Source of the DNA: an uncultured bacterium
GTDB lineage: Bacteria; Bacillota; Clostridia; Lachnospirales; Lachnospiraceae
Reading direction: 5' to 3'
Length of the DNA: 5,338 nucleotides
Assembly: GCA_937893485.1 (NCBI GenBank)
Contig: CALBJL010000083.1
Span: 1 to 5,338 of the forward strand
Below are positions 1 to 5,267 of this stretch, piece after piece (the stretch's first letter is position 1; each line of letters starts with the position of its first letter). A program made the position numbers and the translations under genes. Below the pieces are notes generated by a model. It saw only the letters and a list, made by a program, of their open reading frames with translations. It was not told the origin of the DNA and made no database searches.

Positions 1-357
1 ACCCGCCTCGGCTTTTGGACATCCCCCGGCGATTTCGGAGATGTACGAGGTATTTTTACCCCGGAATGGTGGCCGGTCAACTGTAACCAGTATGGGCTGC
101 TCAAGCTGCTTGTCATCAACAAAAAGGGAACCTACATTGATGGTCTGAAAATCTCGGATGTTACAATCAATATGCTGCACCTGGATTACACGAGCAGCAT
201 CCGCTTCCGGCTGGCAGTCGAGGATGACGCAGTCCATGTCGGCGGGCTGACACTCTATGGCAAGAACTTTGGTAATTATGCGCAGGACATTCAGGTGAGC
301 ATCCATTACATGCCGATCGAACCGAATGTGCCGGTTACACCGGCAACAGATAAATAA
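1..357 (+). CDS. C-terminal part of an ArsR/COG4189-like transcriptional regulator (5' end outside the window)
   Basis: The frame is open from the first base to a TAA at 355-357 and gives 118 residues. The DNA-binding part lies upstream of the window. What remains resembles the C-terminal ligand-sensing half of winged-helix regulators common in Clostridia. The recognisable signature is WTSPGDFG (fragment residues 6-13), then TPEWWP (20-25), QYGLLK, GTYIDGLKISDVTI (about 49-62), and near the end HVGGLTLYGKNFGNY followed by QDIQVSIHY. Regulators of this type usually begin with an ArsR-like helix-turn-helix and often sit near sugar-degradation genes; that is family knowledge, not visible here. 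The gene converges on the minus-strand GH43 operon and shares its terminator region, so it could regulate that operon, but nothing in the sequence proves it. The C-terminal match is recalled from related proteins; the ligand is unknown. Confidence 0.6.
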   Translation, partial: TRLGFWTSPGDFGDVRGIFTPEWWPVNCNQYGLLKLLVINKKGTYIDGLKISDVTINMLHLDYTSSIRFRLAVEDDAVHVGGLTLYGKNFGNYAQDIQVSIHYMPIEPNVPVTPATDK

Positions 358-369
358 TACCGACTACCC

Positions 370-399
370 AAAAACGCTTCCGCAGCCGGAAGCGTTTTT
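370..399 (+). terminator. Rho-independent terminator, probably bidirectional
   Basis: A perfect 12-bp stem (AAAAACGCTTCC pairing with GGAAGCGTTTTT) closes a six-base GCAGCC loop and begins 12 bases after the regulator stop codon. On the plus strand the stem runs into TTTTTCTTTTG, a good U-tract. On the minus strand the five A at 370-374 become five T at the end of the stem, 18 bases after the DUF6171 stop at 418. The hairpin can therefore serve both convergent genes. Confidence 0.9.
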
Positions 400-417
400 C
401 TTTTGCTCTTTATTCTC

Positions 418-681
418 TTACCATTTTTTTCTGGGACAATGCGAGACCTTTGCTACCGCGCGCAGCTCCACATAACAGCCACAGGCATTGCATGTCCCTG
501 CAAGCAGCTTGTCACACTGCCTGCACACCGACAGCCTGCGCTCGTATTCCGCATCATCCACACGGTCTGCCTGTTTGATCGCTGCGCGGTATTTTTCTAT
601 CATTTCCAGTTCTGACTGCTTTGACGCATCCGAATCGATCATCTCCCGCAGCAGACATCTCGTACATATACGCTGCTCCAT
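418..681 (-). CDS. DUF6171-type small zinc-ribbon protein
   Basis: This is an 87-residue protein with eight cysteines: C6-x2-C9 near the N-terminus (ICTRCLLREM), C53-x2-C56 (CRQCDKL), C64-x2-C67-x-C69 (CNACGCYVELRA), and an H81-C82 pair just before the end (HCPRKKW). The spacing and the GCYVELR and C-terminal CPxKKW motifs match the DUF6171 family of Clostridia. Residues 18-48 between the cysteine clusters are charged and look helical. Two structural zinc sites are likely. The family's function is unknown to me. The start chosen is the ATG at 681: GGAGG at 691-687 stands five bases before it. An in-frame ATG at 693 would add only MEAQ, has a weaker upstream site and would contain that Shine-Dalgarno. 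The gene lies about 96 bases after the GH43 stop with no convincing terminator between, so it is probably the last gene of the operon. A link to arabinan use is not implied by the protein itself. Confidence 0.85.
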   Translation of the reverse strand: MEQRICTRCLLREMIDSDASKQSELEMIEKYRAAIKQADRVDDAEYERRLSVCRQCDKLLAGTCNACGCYVELRAVAKVSHCPRKKW

Positions 682-777
682 CTGCGCCTCCATGTTTTTC
701 AGATCTCTTTTCAGGCTTTCCGGATTCCTGCAATTCCACAGTGGGTCTGCTGCCCTGCTGTATCACCGGGTTTTCCA

Positions 778-1728
778 CTACGAATCATACGAAAATACAG
801 GACTGCCGTCCTTCCAGCCCAGCTTCATCAGCATCGCATGACGGTTCGGATTGTACAGCGGATTTCCGACGATCTCCCTTTCCGTGCGCGCATGGTATAC
901 CATGATATCTGCGCCGTTATCATCCGTTGTGAACGAATTATGTCCCGGACCGTAGACCACATGCTCCTCGCTGGATGTCAGCACCGGATAGCGTTCTTTT
1001 TTCCATGACAGCGGATCGAGCAGATCGCTGTCCGCATCAGCGGTCAGCATTCCCATACAGTAATGGATGCCTGTATCACTTGCAGAATAAGTCACGAAAA
1101 CCTTGCCGTCGCGCCGGATCACCGCAGGTCCCTCGTTGACCCAGAAACCGTAGCGCTCCCAATCGTAGTCCGGTGTCGTGAGCATCACCTGAACGGTATC
1201 TAACGTATAGCCGTTTTTCATGCGTGCGATATACAGATTTGAGATCTGCTTACCGACTCCGACCTTTTCCGCCCAGATATAATACCAACTGCCATTCACC
1301 TCAAAAACAGTTCCATCCAGCGAAAATGCCTCAAACGAAAATTCATCGTCTGCCGTGCGTGTCATTTTACCCTTTTCAATCCACGGATCACGCATCGGAT
1401 CATCTCCCTGACACTCCAGCACATACGGACGGATCTCCCAGATGTCATCCTTGTCGCCTCCGGCATAATAGATATACCATTTTCCGAACAGGTAATGGAT
1501 CTCCGGCGCCCAGATATGGATGCTCTGCGGGCCGCTCTCGTGCTTGTGCCATACTTCGAGCTCCGGCGCATCGCCCAGTCCCTCCAGTGTGTCGCTGCTG
1601 CGCAGCACGATACGGTCATATTCCGGCACGGATGCCGTGAAATAATACGTCCCATCTGTGTGACGGTATACATACGGATCTGCGCGCTGCAAAATCCACG
1701 GTTTATTATACTTTAATTTATTGTCCAT
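778..1728 (-). CDS. GH43 exo-alpha-1,5-L-arabinofuranosidase-type enzyme, cytoplasmic (GH43_26-like)
   Basis: This is a 316-residue protein that is almost entirely one five-bladed GH43 beta-propeller, with no signal peptide or membrane segment, so it should act in the cytoplasm. The inverting catalytic residues are visible: general base D17 in RADPYVY, pKa-modulating D138 in FSLDGT, and general acid E199 in VNEGPA. HIWAPE (71-76), GPGHN (260-264, with the metal-site type His263) and VYHAR (277-281) are further GH43 marks. The opening ADPYVYRHTDGTYYFTASVP with PEYDRI resembles the group containing Streptomyces exo-1,5-arabinofuranosidase and Lactobacillus brevis arabinofuranosidase, which I place in GH43_26. 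Its expected role is removing terminal arabinose from imported arabino-oligosaccharides. The start at 1728 has GGGGAG six bases upstream; an in-frame GTG at 1746 would add six residues and has no comparable site. The first 11 bases overlap the end of the lipoprotein gene, which implies coupled translation. The GH43 fold is certain, the substrate probable. Confidence 0.92.
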   Translation of the reverse strand: MDNKLKYNKPWILQRADPYVYRHTDGTYYFTASVPEYDRIVLRSSDTLEGLGDAPELEVWHKHESGPQSIHIWAPEIHYLFGKWYIYYAGGDKDDIWEIRPYVLECQGDDPMRDPWIEKGKMTRTADDEFSFEAFSLDGTVFEVNGSWYYIWAEKVGVGKQISNLYIARMKNGYTLDTVQVMLTTPDYDWERYGFWVNEGPAVIRRDGKVFVTYSASDTGIHYCMGMLTADADSDLLDPLSWKKERYPVLTSSEEHVVYGPGHNSFTTDDNGADIMVYHARTEREIVGNPLYNPNRHAMLMKLGWKDGSPVFSYDS

Positions 1729-3334
1729 AGCTGACTCCCCATACACTCTTATTTGCTCCGACAGCCGAGAATGTCATAACATCTGTTCCTGCCTCGTCCT
1801 TCATTGCGCAGAACACACCCTGATAGGTCTCACCGTCGATCGTGATGTCCATATAATAAGCGCCGTCCTGTGCGCTCCATGTGCCCTCAGACTCTCTGCC
1901 GACAACACTGCCATCCTCATTCAGATATAAAATCTTGGGATTGGCAATATCACTGCTGATATCTGTACCCTGATTGATCACAAAATATCTGCCGACTGTC
2001 TCGGATGCATCATAGCCCTCTGCACTCACAGTCTCACCCTGTGTCTGGTAAGGCAGCTCACACGGCCATCCGTCCTTATTTACGAGCATCTGGTGTACAC
2101 GCGGTGAATGTCCCTCGCCGCCATCATTAAATCTTGTATGGTAAACCAGATACATTTTTCCGTCGTCATCAACCAGTGCCGAATTGTGTCCGGTCGCCAT
2201 ATATGCCTTATCCAGTGAAGGCAGCTTGTAGTTTCCGGTCAGCTTCAGTCCGAACAACTGATGATCGTCGTCGATCGTCGGATATGCGCCGTTCATGTCC
2301 ACATAGGTTCCGTCCGGTGTCTCGGAGCGGAATACACGCACCTGATAACCGCCTGCACTCGTCAGCACACCGTAGGAAACAAACAGATAATAGTAGCCGC
2401 TCGCCTCATCATATAAAATGTACGGTCCCTCGATCGATTTGTGTCCGCCGCCGAGCAGCCGTTTTCCGTAATAGGCATCGACATTGTTATCGGGATCTGC
2501 CTGCGGATGGATGACCAGTCCGGTCTGCGGATCAAGCTCGAGCAGATAGATACCGCCGCTCCATGAACCGTAAACCATCCACATTCTGCCGTCCGCATCG
2601 TAAAAGACACTCGGATCAATCGCATTCGGATAATCGTCCACGTTGTAACCGTTGTTGCGCACATAATGTTTCAGTGCATACTCCTCATCGACATAGTCAA
2701 GTACATCCGTTGCCTTGATCGTATCTTTATCGTAACCGGAATAGATCAACGCTCCCTGCCACTCATACGGTCCGTCGATCGTTTCCGATGTGCCATAGCA
2801 CAGATTTGACGCATTCCATGTGGAAGTCGTGCAGTAATACATGTAGTACAGACCCTGTGCCTCATTGTAAATGACATCCGGCGCCCATACATGTGTTCCG
2901 TCGTCGTCCGTCGGGATCAGGCTTTTCTTGCTTCCGCTATAGGCAAATGCCTGGTCTGCCACATCATAGATCTGTCCGTAGACCGGGTTGCTCTTGGTAT
3001 AGCCGTCCGCAATCGACTCCCAGTTCAAAAGATCGGTGCTCTTTGCCGCAGACATATGTGAGCCGAAAATATAATACTCGTCCCCGTCTTTCACGATGGA
3101 CGGGTCGTGCACGGACACACCGGAGGATACATCTCCGGTCGCAATACCGTCATAAGTCATTTTAAAGACATATTGCTGTTCTTCCTTTGCCGTATCAGCC
3201 GTCTCCTGATCTGTTACATCGGCATCTGCATCTGCCGCCGGTGCCTGCGTACCGCCGCATCCCACCAGCCCAAGCGCCATTGTCATGACAAGTGCACCGG
3301 ATAACACCCGTTTTCCACAATCATAGAACTTCAT
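1718..3334 (-). CDS. Surface lipoprotein GH43 endo-alpha-1,5-L-arabinanase, two-domain AbnB-like
   Basis: This is a 538-residue protein with a lipoprotein signal: basic start MKFYDCGKR, a hydrophobic stretch, and lipobox LVGC with lipidated Cys26. An acidic, Ala/Asp-rich linker (about 29-55) spaces the enzyme from the membrane. The GH43 propeller spans about 70-425. Catalytic residues are D77 (VHDPSI), D240 (AIDPSVF) and E302 (SIEGPY). HVWAPDV (148-153), MVYGSWSGGI, TGHNSA with metal-ligand type His383, VYHTRF and RVHQM follow the arrangement of Bacillus endo-arabinanases such as AbnB. Residues about 430-538 form a beta-rich tail like the GH43_C domain of those two-domain arabinanases. The enzyme is predicted to cut the arabinan backbone internally outside the membrane. 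The start at 3334 is preferred over ATGs at 3352 and 3349: GGGGGA precedes it by about eight bases, and the signal peptide then begins normally with MK. It is the first gene of the operon; the next GH43 overlaps its end. Identity as an arabinanase is strongly supported, product size is not. Confidence 0.93.
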   Translation of the reverse strand: MKFYDCGKRVLSGALVMTMALGLVGCGGTQAPAADADADVTDQETADTAKEEQQYVFKMTYDGIATGDVSSGVSVHDPSIVKDGDEYYIFGSHMSAAKSTDLLNWESIADGYTKSNPVYGQIYDVADQAFAYSGSKKSLIPTDDDGTHVWAPDVIYNEAQGLYYMYYCTTSTWNASNLCYGTSETIDGPYEWQGALIYSGYDKDTIKATDVLDYVDEEYALKHYVRNNGYNVDDYPNAIDPSVFYDADGRMWMVYGSWSGGIYLLELDPQTGLVIHPQADPDNNVDAYYGKRLLGGGHKSIEGPYILYDEASGYYYLFVSYGVLTSAGGYQVRVFRSETPDGTYVDMNGAYPTIDDDHQLFGLKLTGNYKLPSLDKAYMATGHNSALVDDDGKMYLVYHTRFNDGGEGHSPRVHQMLVNKDGWPCELPYQTQGETVSAEGYDASETVGRYFVINQGTDISSDIANPKILYLNEDGSVVGRESEGTWSAQDGAYYMDITIDGETYQGVFCAMKDEAGTDVMTFSAVGANKSVWGVSYGQ

Positions 3335-3335
3335 A

Positions 3336-3347
3336 AAATTTTCCCCC
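3336..3347 (-). promoter_or_regulatory. Ribosome binding site that decides the start of the lipoprotein GH43
   Basis: Read on the minus strand, GGGGGA at 3347-3342 lies seven bases before the ATG at 3334. The two earlier ATGs at 3352 and 3349 lie upstream of or overlap this G-run, have only AATGAAAT before them, and would put MMGENF in front of the signal peptide. Confidence 0.75.
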
Positions 3348-3376
3348 ATCATTTCATTCTGTTTTGTTTTTTGACA

Positions 3377-3441
3377 GTTACAATATAACAGATTCTCCTT
3401 TGTAATACAATCATTATTTTACTTTTTTGTAAAATATTTTA
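3377..3441. repeat. Cluster of short perfect inverted repeats around the operon promoter (candidate operators)
   Basis: Four small palindromic elements are packed here, given on the plus strand: GTTA-CAATA-TAAC at 3377-3389, overlapping the -10; TTGTA-A-TACAA at 3400-3410, covering the -35; ATTTTAC-(T)6-GTAAAAT at 3416-3435, a perfect 7-6-7 repeat; and TAAAATATTTTA at 3430-3441. AT-rich DNA yields palindromes by chance, so only the second and third stand out. TTGTA/TACAA arms recall the half-sites of AraR operators (TTGTAC/GTACAA), but the centre is one base shorter, so no regulator can be assigned. Confidence 0.45.
3382..3410 (-). promoter_or_regulatory. Sigma-A-type promoter of the lipoprotein GH43 operon
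   Basis: On the minus strand TTGTAT (3410-3405) and TATATT (3387-3382) are separated by exactly 17 bases. The -10 matches TATAAT at five of six positions and the -35 keeps TTG. Transcription would start near 3375 and leave a leader of about 40 bases. A second, weaker pair lies just upstream and overlaps it: TTTACA (3432-3427) with an 18-base spacer to TGTATT (about 3408-3403). Inverted repeats overlap both core elements (see the repeat entry). Confidence 0.6.
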
Positions 3442-3465
3442 TATTTTGCCAAAGTTTGGATTTGA

Positions 3466-3512
3466 AAAAGCAACCTGCGCACAGGTTTCTCCACCTGCGG
3501 CAGATTGCTTTT
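3466..3512 (-). terminator. Rho-independent terminator of the secreted GH43-AbfB gene
   Basis: The outer stem is eight base pairs, AAAAGCAA with TTGCTTTT. It continues after one mismatch through CTGC/GCAG and, past a small internal loop, CAGGT/ACCTG around a TTCTCC loop. On the minus strand it begins about ten bases after the stop at 3522 and ends in GCTTTTTC. It separates the secreted GH43 from the downstream lipoprotein operon, so the two are probably transcribed independently. Confidence 0.8.
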
Positions 3513-3521
3513 ACGACATGC

Positions 3522-5093
3522 TTATTTTCTGCTGACATAAAATGTCGCATTCTGCGCCTGCGCCCCATCACTCAGCACGAGTGCACCCTGATCGAGTGTC
3601 AGATAGAGTCCCGGCAGGCGCACACTCTCAAACGATACGCCGTCCGCATCTGCCAGTCCCGTCACGCTGCGGAACGTCTGTGCCTGTGCAAACGCATCCG
3701 AGCCGCTGATATCCTGCGACAGCCCAATCCCGCCATCCTTCTTTACCGTCACATACAGTCCCGGTTTATTTTCAGACTGGATCGATACATATGCATCATT
3801 GGTGCGGTCTGCTTTTCCGGGTACGAGCACCCACTCGCCATCCGTATCGAATTTTCCGATTCCGCTGCCGAGTGCCACATGCCGCAGTGGATAATCCGCA
3901 TCCGCGGTCGAATTGACAAATGCCTCATGCTCGAGTCTCGTTCCGTCTGCCAGCGTCAGCTCCACGCGCTCCCCGCCGAGTCCTGCTGCCGTCTCGTCGA
4001 ACAGGTCAATGCTGCCGTCATCGTTAAAATGCAGCCTTGTGATGCAGGCGCTGCGCCGATAACCGTTTCCGCCGGGCAGCGAGCCGTTGTGGTAAACAAA
4101 ATAGGTCTCACCCTTGAAATCAAATACCGCCATGTGGTTTGTATTCGAGGTCGCCGTCGGATACATGATGACATTTCCCTTTTTCCATGCACCGCTCGTC
4201 AGATCATCCGTTGTTGCATATGCCATGCACTCACGCCAGCCGTATGCATAAAACAGATAGTAATCACCGTAAGGCGTTCCCTGCTCATCCGCCCTGCGGT
4301 ACAGCCACGGCGCTTCGGTGTAGTTGTCCAGTCCTATTTTCTGCCACATGATATCTGCGTCCTCAAACGATGATCCGCTCGTGATTTCACCGTCCTGATT
4401 CACATCCTTGACCGAGACCATATCCTCGTTCAGCTCGCACATAAAAAACATGCCGTTGCCCCACGCGAGATAGCGGTGCTCCTCGCCGGAAGCATCCGTA
4501 TCGATCCATACGGTCGGGTCGATATCGTTAAACGTCGACAGCTGCGGCTTTGTCACCGAGCCGCGCACCAGAGGCTCCCCGATATCCACAAACGTTCCGG
4601 TCGGCTGATCCGCCACCGCGACACCGATCGACTGTTTTCCGCTCTTATCCCATGTACAGTAGTATAGGTAATAGTGGTCGTTGTATTTTTCGACCTGTGC
4701 CGCCCATGCGGACTGGTCATCCTTCGCCCATGACACGGTATCCATCGTCATCACTGTGCCCTCCGGTGTCCAGTTCACCAGATCCGTTGAGGAATAGCAC
4801 ACATATTCCGGAATCGCATACACGGATTTTTCTACCTGTTCATCCGTGGATGCATCCACTCCGGTATAGAGATACACGGTATCCCCGTCCACCAGCACCG
4901 AAGGATCGCCGCCGTAGCTGATGCCCGCTCCCGTATCGTCCCCGACCATCGGGTTTGTCCCTGATGCCTTGTCCAGCGCGAGCTCCGTGACTGCCTCCTT
5001 TGCCGGCTGCGCATACACAGCACCGCCTGCGAGCGCGAGTGCCAATACTGCCACCAGAGCCGCATCGGTCATAGTCTGCTTGTTTTTACCCAT
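3522..5093 (-). CDS. Secreted GH43 arabinofuranosidase-type enzyme with C-terminal AbfB-like beta-trefoil
   Basis: This is a 523-residue protein. A Sec signal peptide (MGKNKQ start, Ala/Leu-rich core, likely cut after AVYA at 28/29) has no lipobox, and no cell-wall anchor is seen, so the enzyme is probably released. The GH43 propeller spans about 55-375 with the triad D63 (GGDPSV), D192 (DIDPTVW) and E260 (YTEAPWLY). NHMA (His320) and VYHNGSLPGGNGYRRS (333-348) resemble the arabinoxylan-arabinofuranohydrolase/xylosidase-like branch rather than the endo-arabinanase branch. From about 405 to 523 the repeats YVSIQSENKPGLYVTV and VSFESVRLPGLYLTL are typical of AbfB/CBM42-like trefoils that bind arabinose side chains. 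A likely job is removal of arabinose branches from arabinan or arabinoxylan outside the cell; the exact linkage cannot be read from the sequence. An EF-hand-like DVNQDGEIT (230-238) sits inside the catalytic domain. The start at 5093 is chosen because AGAGAGGG lies seven bases upstream and the signal peptide begins there; the in-frame ATG at 5177 would bury it behind 28 polar residues. Confidence 0.9.
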   Translation of the reverse strand: MGKNKQTMTDAALVAVLALALAGGAVYAQPAKEAVTELALDKASGTNPMVGDDTGAGISYGGDPSVLVDGDTVYLYTGVDASTDEQVEKSVYAIPEYVCYSSTDLVNWTPEGTVMTMDTVSWAKDDQSAWAAQVEKYNDHYYLYYCTWDKSGKQSIGVAVADQPTGTFVDIGEPLVRGSVTKPQLSTFNDIDPTVWIDTDASGEEHRYLAWGNGMFFMCELNEDMVSVKDVNQDGEITSGSSFEDADIMWQKIGLDNYTEAPWLYRRADEQGTPYGDYYLFYAYGWRECMAYATTDDLTSGAWKKGNVIMYPTATSNTNHMAVFDFKGETYFVYHNGSLPGGNGYRRSACITRLHFNDDGSIDLFDETAAGLGGERVELTLADGTRLEHEAFVNSTADADYPLRHVALGSGIGKFDTDGEWVLVPGKADRTNDAYVSIQSENKPGLYVTVKKDGGIGLSQDISGSDAFAQAQTFRSVTGLADADGVSFESVRLPGLYLTLDQGALVLSDGAQAQNATFYVSRK

Positions 5094-5147
5094 CTTTTTA
5101 CCCTCTCTCTTGTCATTTTGTTCTGCCAAACGGCATATATGTGTTTT

Positions 5148-5177
5148 ATCGTACAACTTGTATGTACATCCGCGCAA
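5148..5177 (-). promoter_or_regulatory. Possible promoter of the secreted GH43 gene
   Basis: On the minus strand TTGCGC (5177-5172) and TACGAT (5153-5148) are 18 bases apart, each an imperfect match to the sigma-A consensus. They would leave a leader of roughly 50 bases before the ATG at 5093. The pair coincides with a perfect inverted repeat, which would suit a regulated promoter. No better pair was found in 5094-5190. Confidence 0.3.
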
Positions 5178-5182
5178 GTTGT
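5153..5182. repeat. Perfect 8-14-8 inverted repeat upstream of the secreted GH43 (candidate operator)
   Basis: ACAACTTG at 5153-5160 is mirrored by CAAGTTGT at 5175-5182. The 14-base spacer contains the eight-base palindrome ATGTACAT (5162-5169), and TACAA-C-TTGTA at 5152-5162 forms another small palindrome at one arm. TTGTATGTACA here (5158-5168) resembles the core of the Bacillus AraR operator, TTGTACGTACA, with one difference. The repeat covers the only promoter-like pair upstream of the gene, so binding would affect initiation. A leader hairpin is an alternative. Confidence 0.5.
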
Positions 5183-5189
5183 TTCTTTT

Positions 5190-5267
5190 TTACAGCAGTT
5201 CAGCCCGCGCCATTCGCAAAGACGCCTGATGGCGTTTTTCCACTGCTTTGCAGTTAACTTTGTTCAT
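5190..5267 (-). CDS. Doubtful 25-codon small ORF upstream of the secreted GH43
   Basis: An ATG at 5267 opens a 25-residue frame ending in TAA at 5190. AGGTGAG lies nine bases before the ATG, a good Shine-Dalgarno. The peptide begins MNKVNCKAVEK and its second half is basic and could form an amphipathic helix; there is no signal peptide or known motif. The ATG overlaps the stop of another short open frame as ATGA. The hairpin at 5218-5239 falls inside it. It could be a leader peptide, the remnant of a gene outside the window, or chance. I do not recognise it. Confidence 0.2.
   Translation of the reverse strand: MNKVNCKAVEKRHQASLRMARAELL
5218..5239 (+). terminator. Small terminator-like hairpin in the upstream intergenic region
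   Basis: AAAGACGCC and GGCGTTTTT pair (nine positions, one G-T wobble) around a TGAT loop. On the plus strand the stem ends in TTTTTC, but no plus-strand gene precedes it. On the minus strand it is followed by GCGAATGG, a poor U-tract. It may weakly end minus-strand transcription entering from beyond 5338. Confidence 0.3.

Noticed and set aside
682..777. Possible terminator between the cytoplasmic GH43 and the DUF6171 gene
   Set aside because: Only weak, interrupted pairing (CAGCAGGGCAGCAG and a CCACTGTGG element) without a following T-run was found, so co-transcription remains the simpler reading.
554..778. 74-codon minus-strand frame whose GTG overlaps the stop of the cytoplasmic GH43
   Set aside because: It is the wrong frame of the DUF6171 gene, whose cysteine pattern fits a known family. 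The peptide has no recognisable feature and the GTG lacks a clear Shine-Dalgarno.
1729..1746. GTG start at 1746 for the cytoplasmic GH43
   Set aside because: The GGGGAG at 1740-1735 is ideally placed for the ATG at 1728. The extra six residues are simply the overlapping end of the upstream gene read in another frame.
3456..4373. 305-codon plus-strand open frame antisense to the secreted GH43
   Set aside because: It is rich in Cys, Arg, His and Ile with no domain pattern, and lies opposite a gene with clear GH43 and AbfB motifs. It is the kind of shadow frame expected opposite a gene with few reverse stop codons.
5094..5177. 28-residue N-terminal extension of the secreted GH43 from the ATG at 5177
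   Set aside because: It would place polar residues before the signal peptide. The ATG lies within the inverted repeat and promoter-like region, while the ATG at 5093 has a suitable AGAGAGGG site.
5236..5253. Possible catabolite-repression (cre) site on the minus strand, TGGAAAAACGCCATCA
   Set aside because: It needs a two-base insertion to fit TGNAANCGNNNNCA, and it lies about 150 bases from the likely promoter. No better match was found upstream of either operon.
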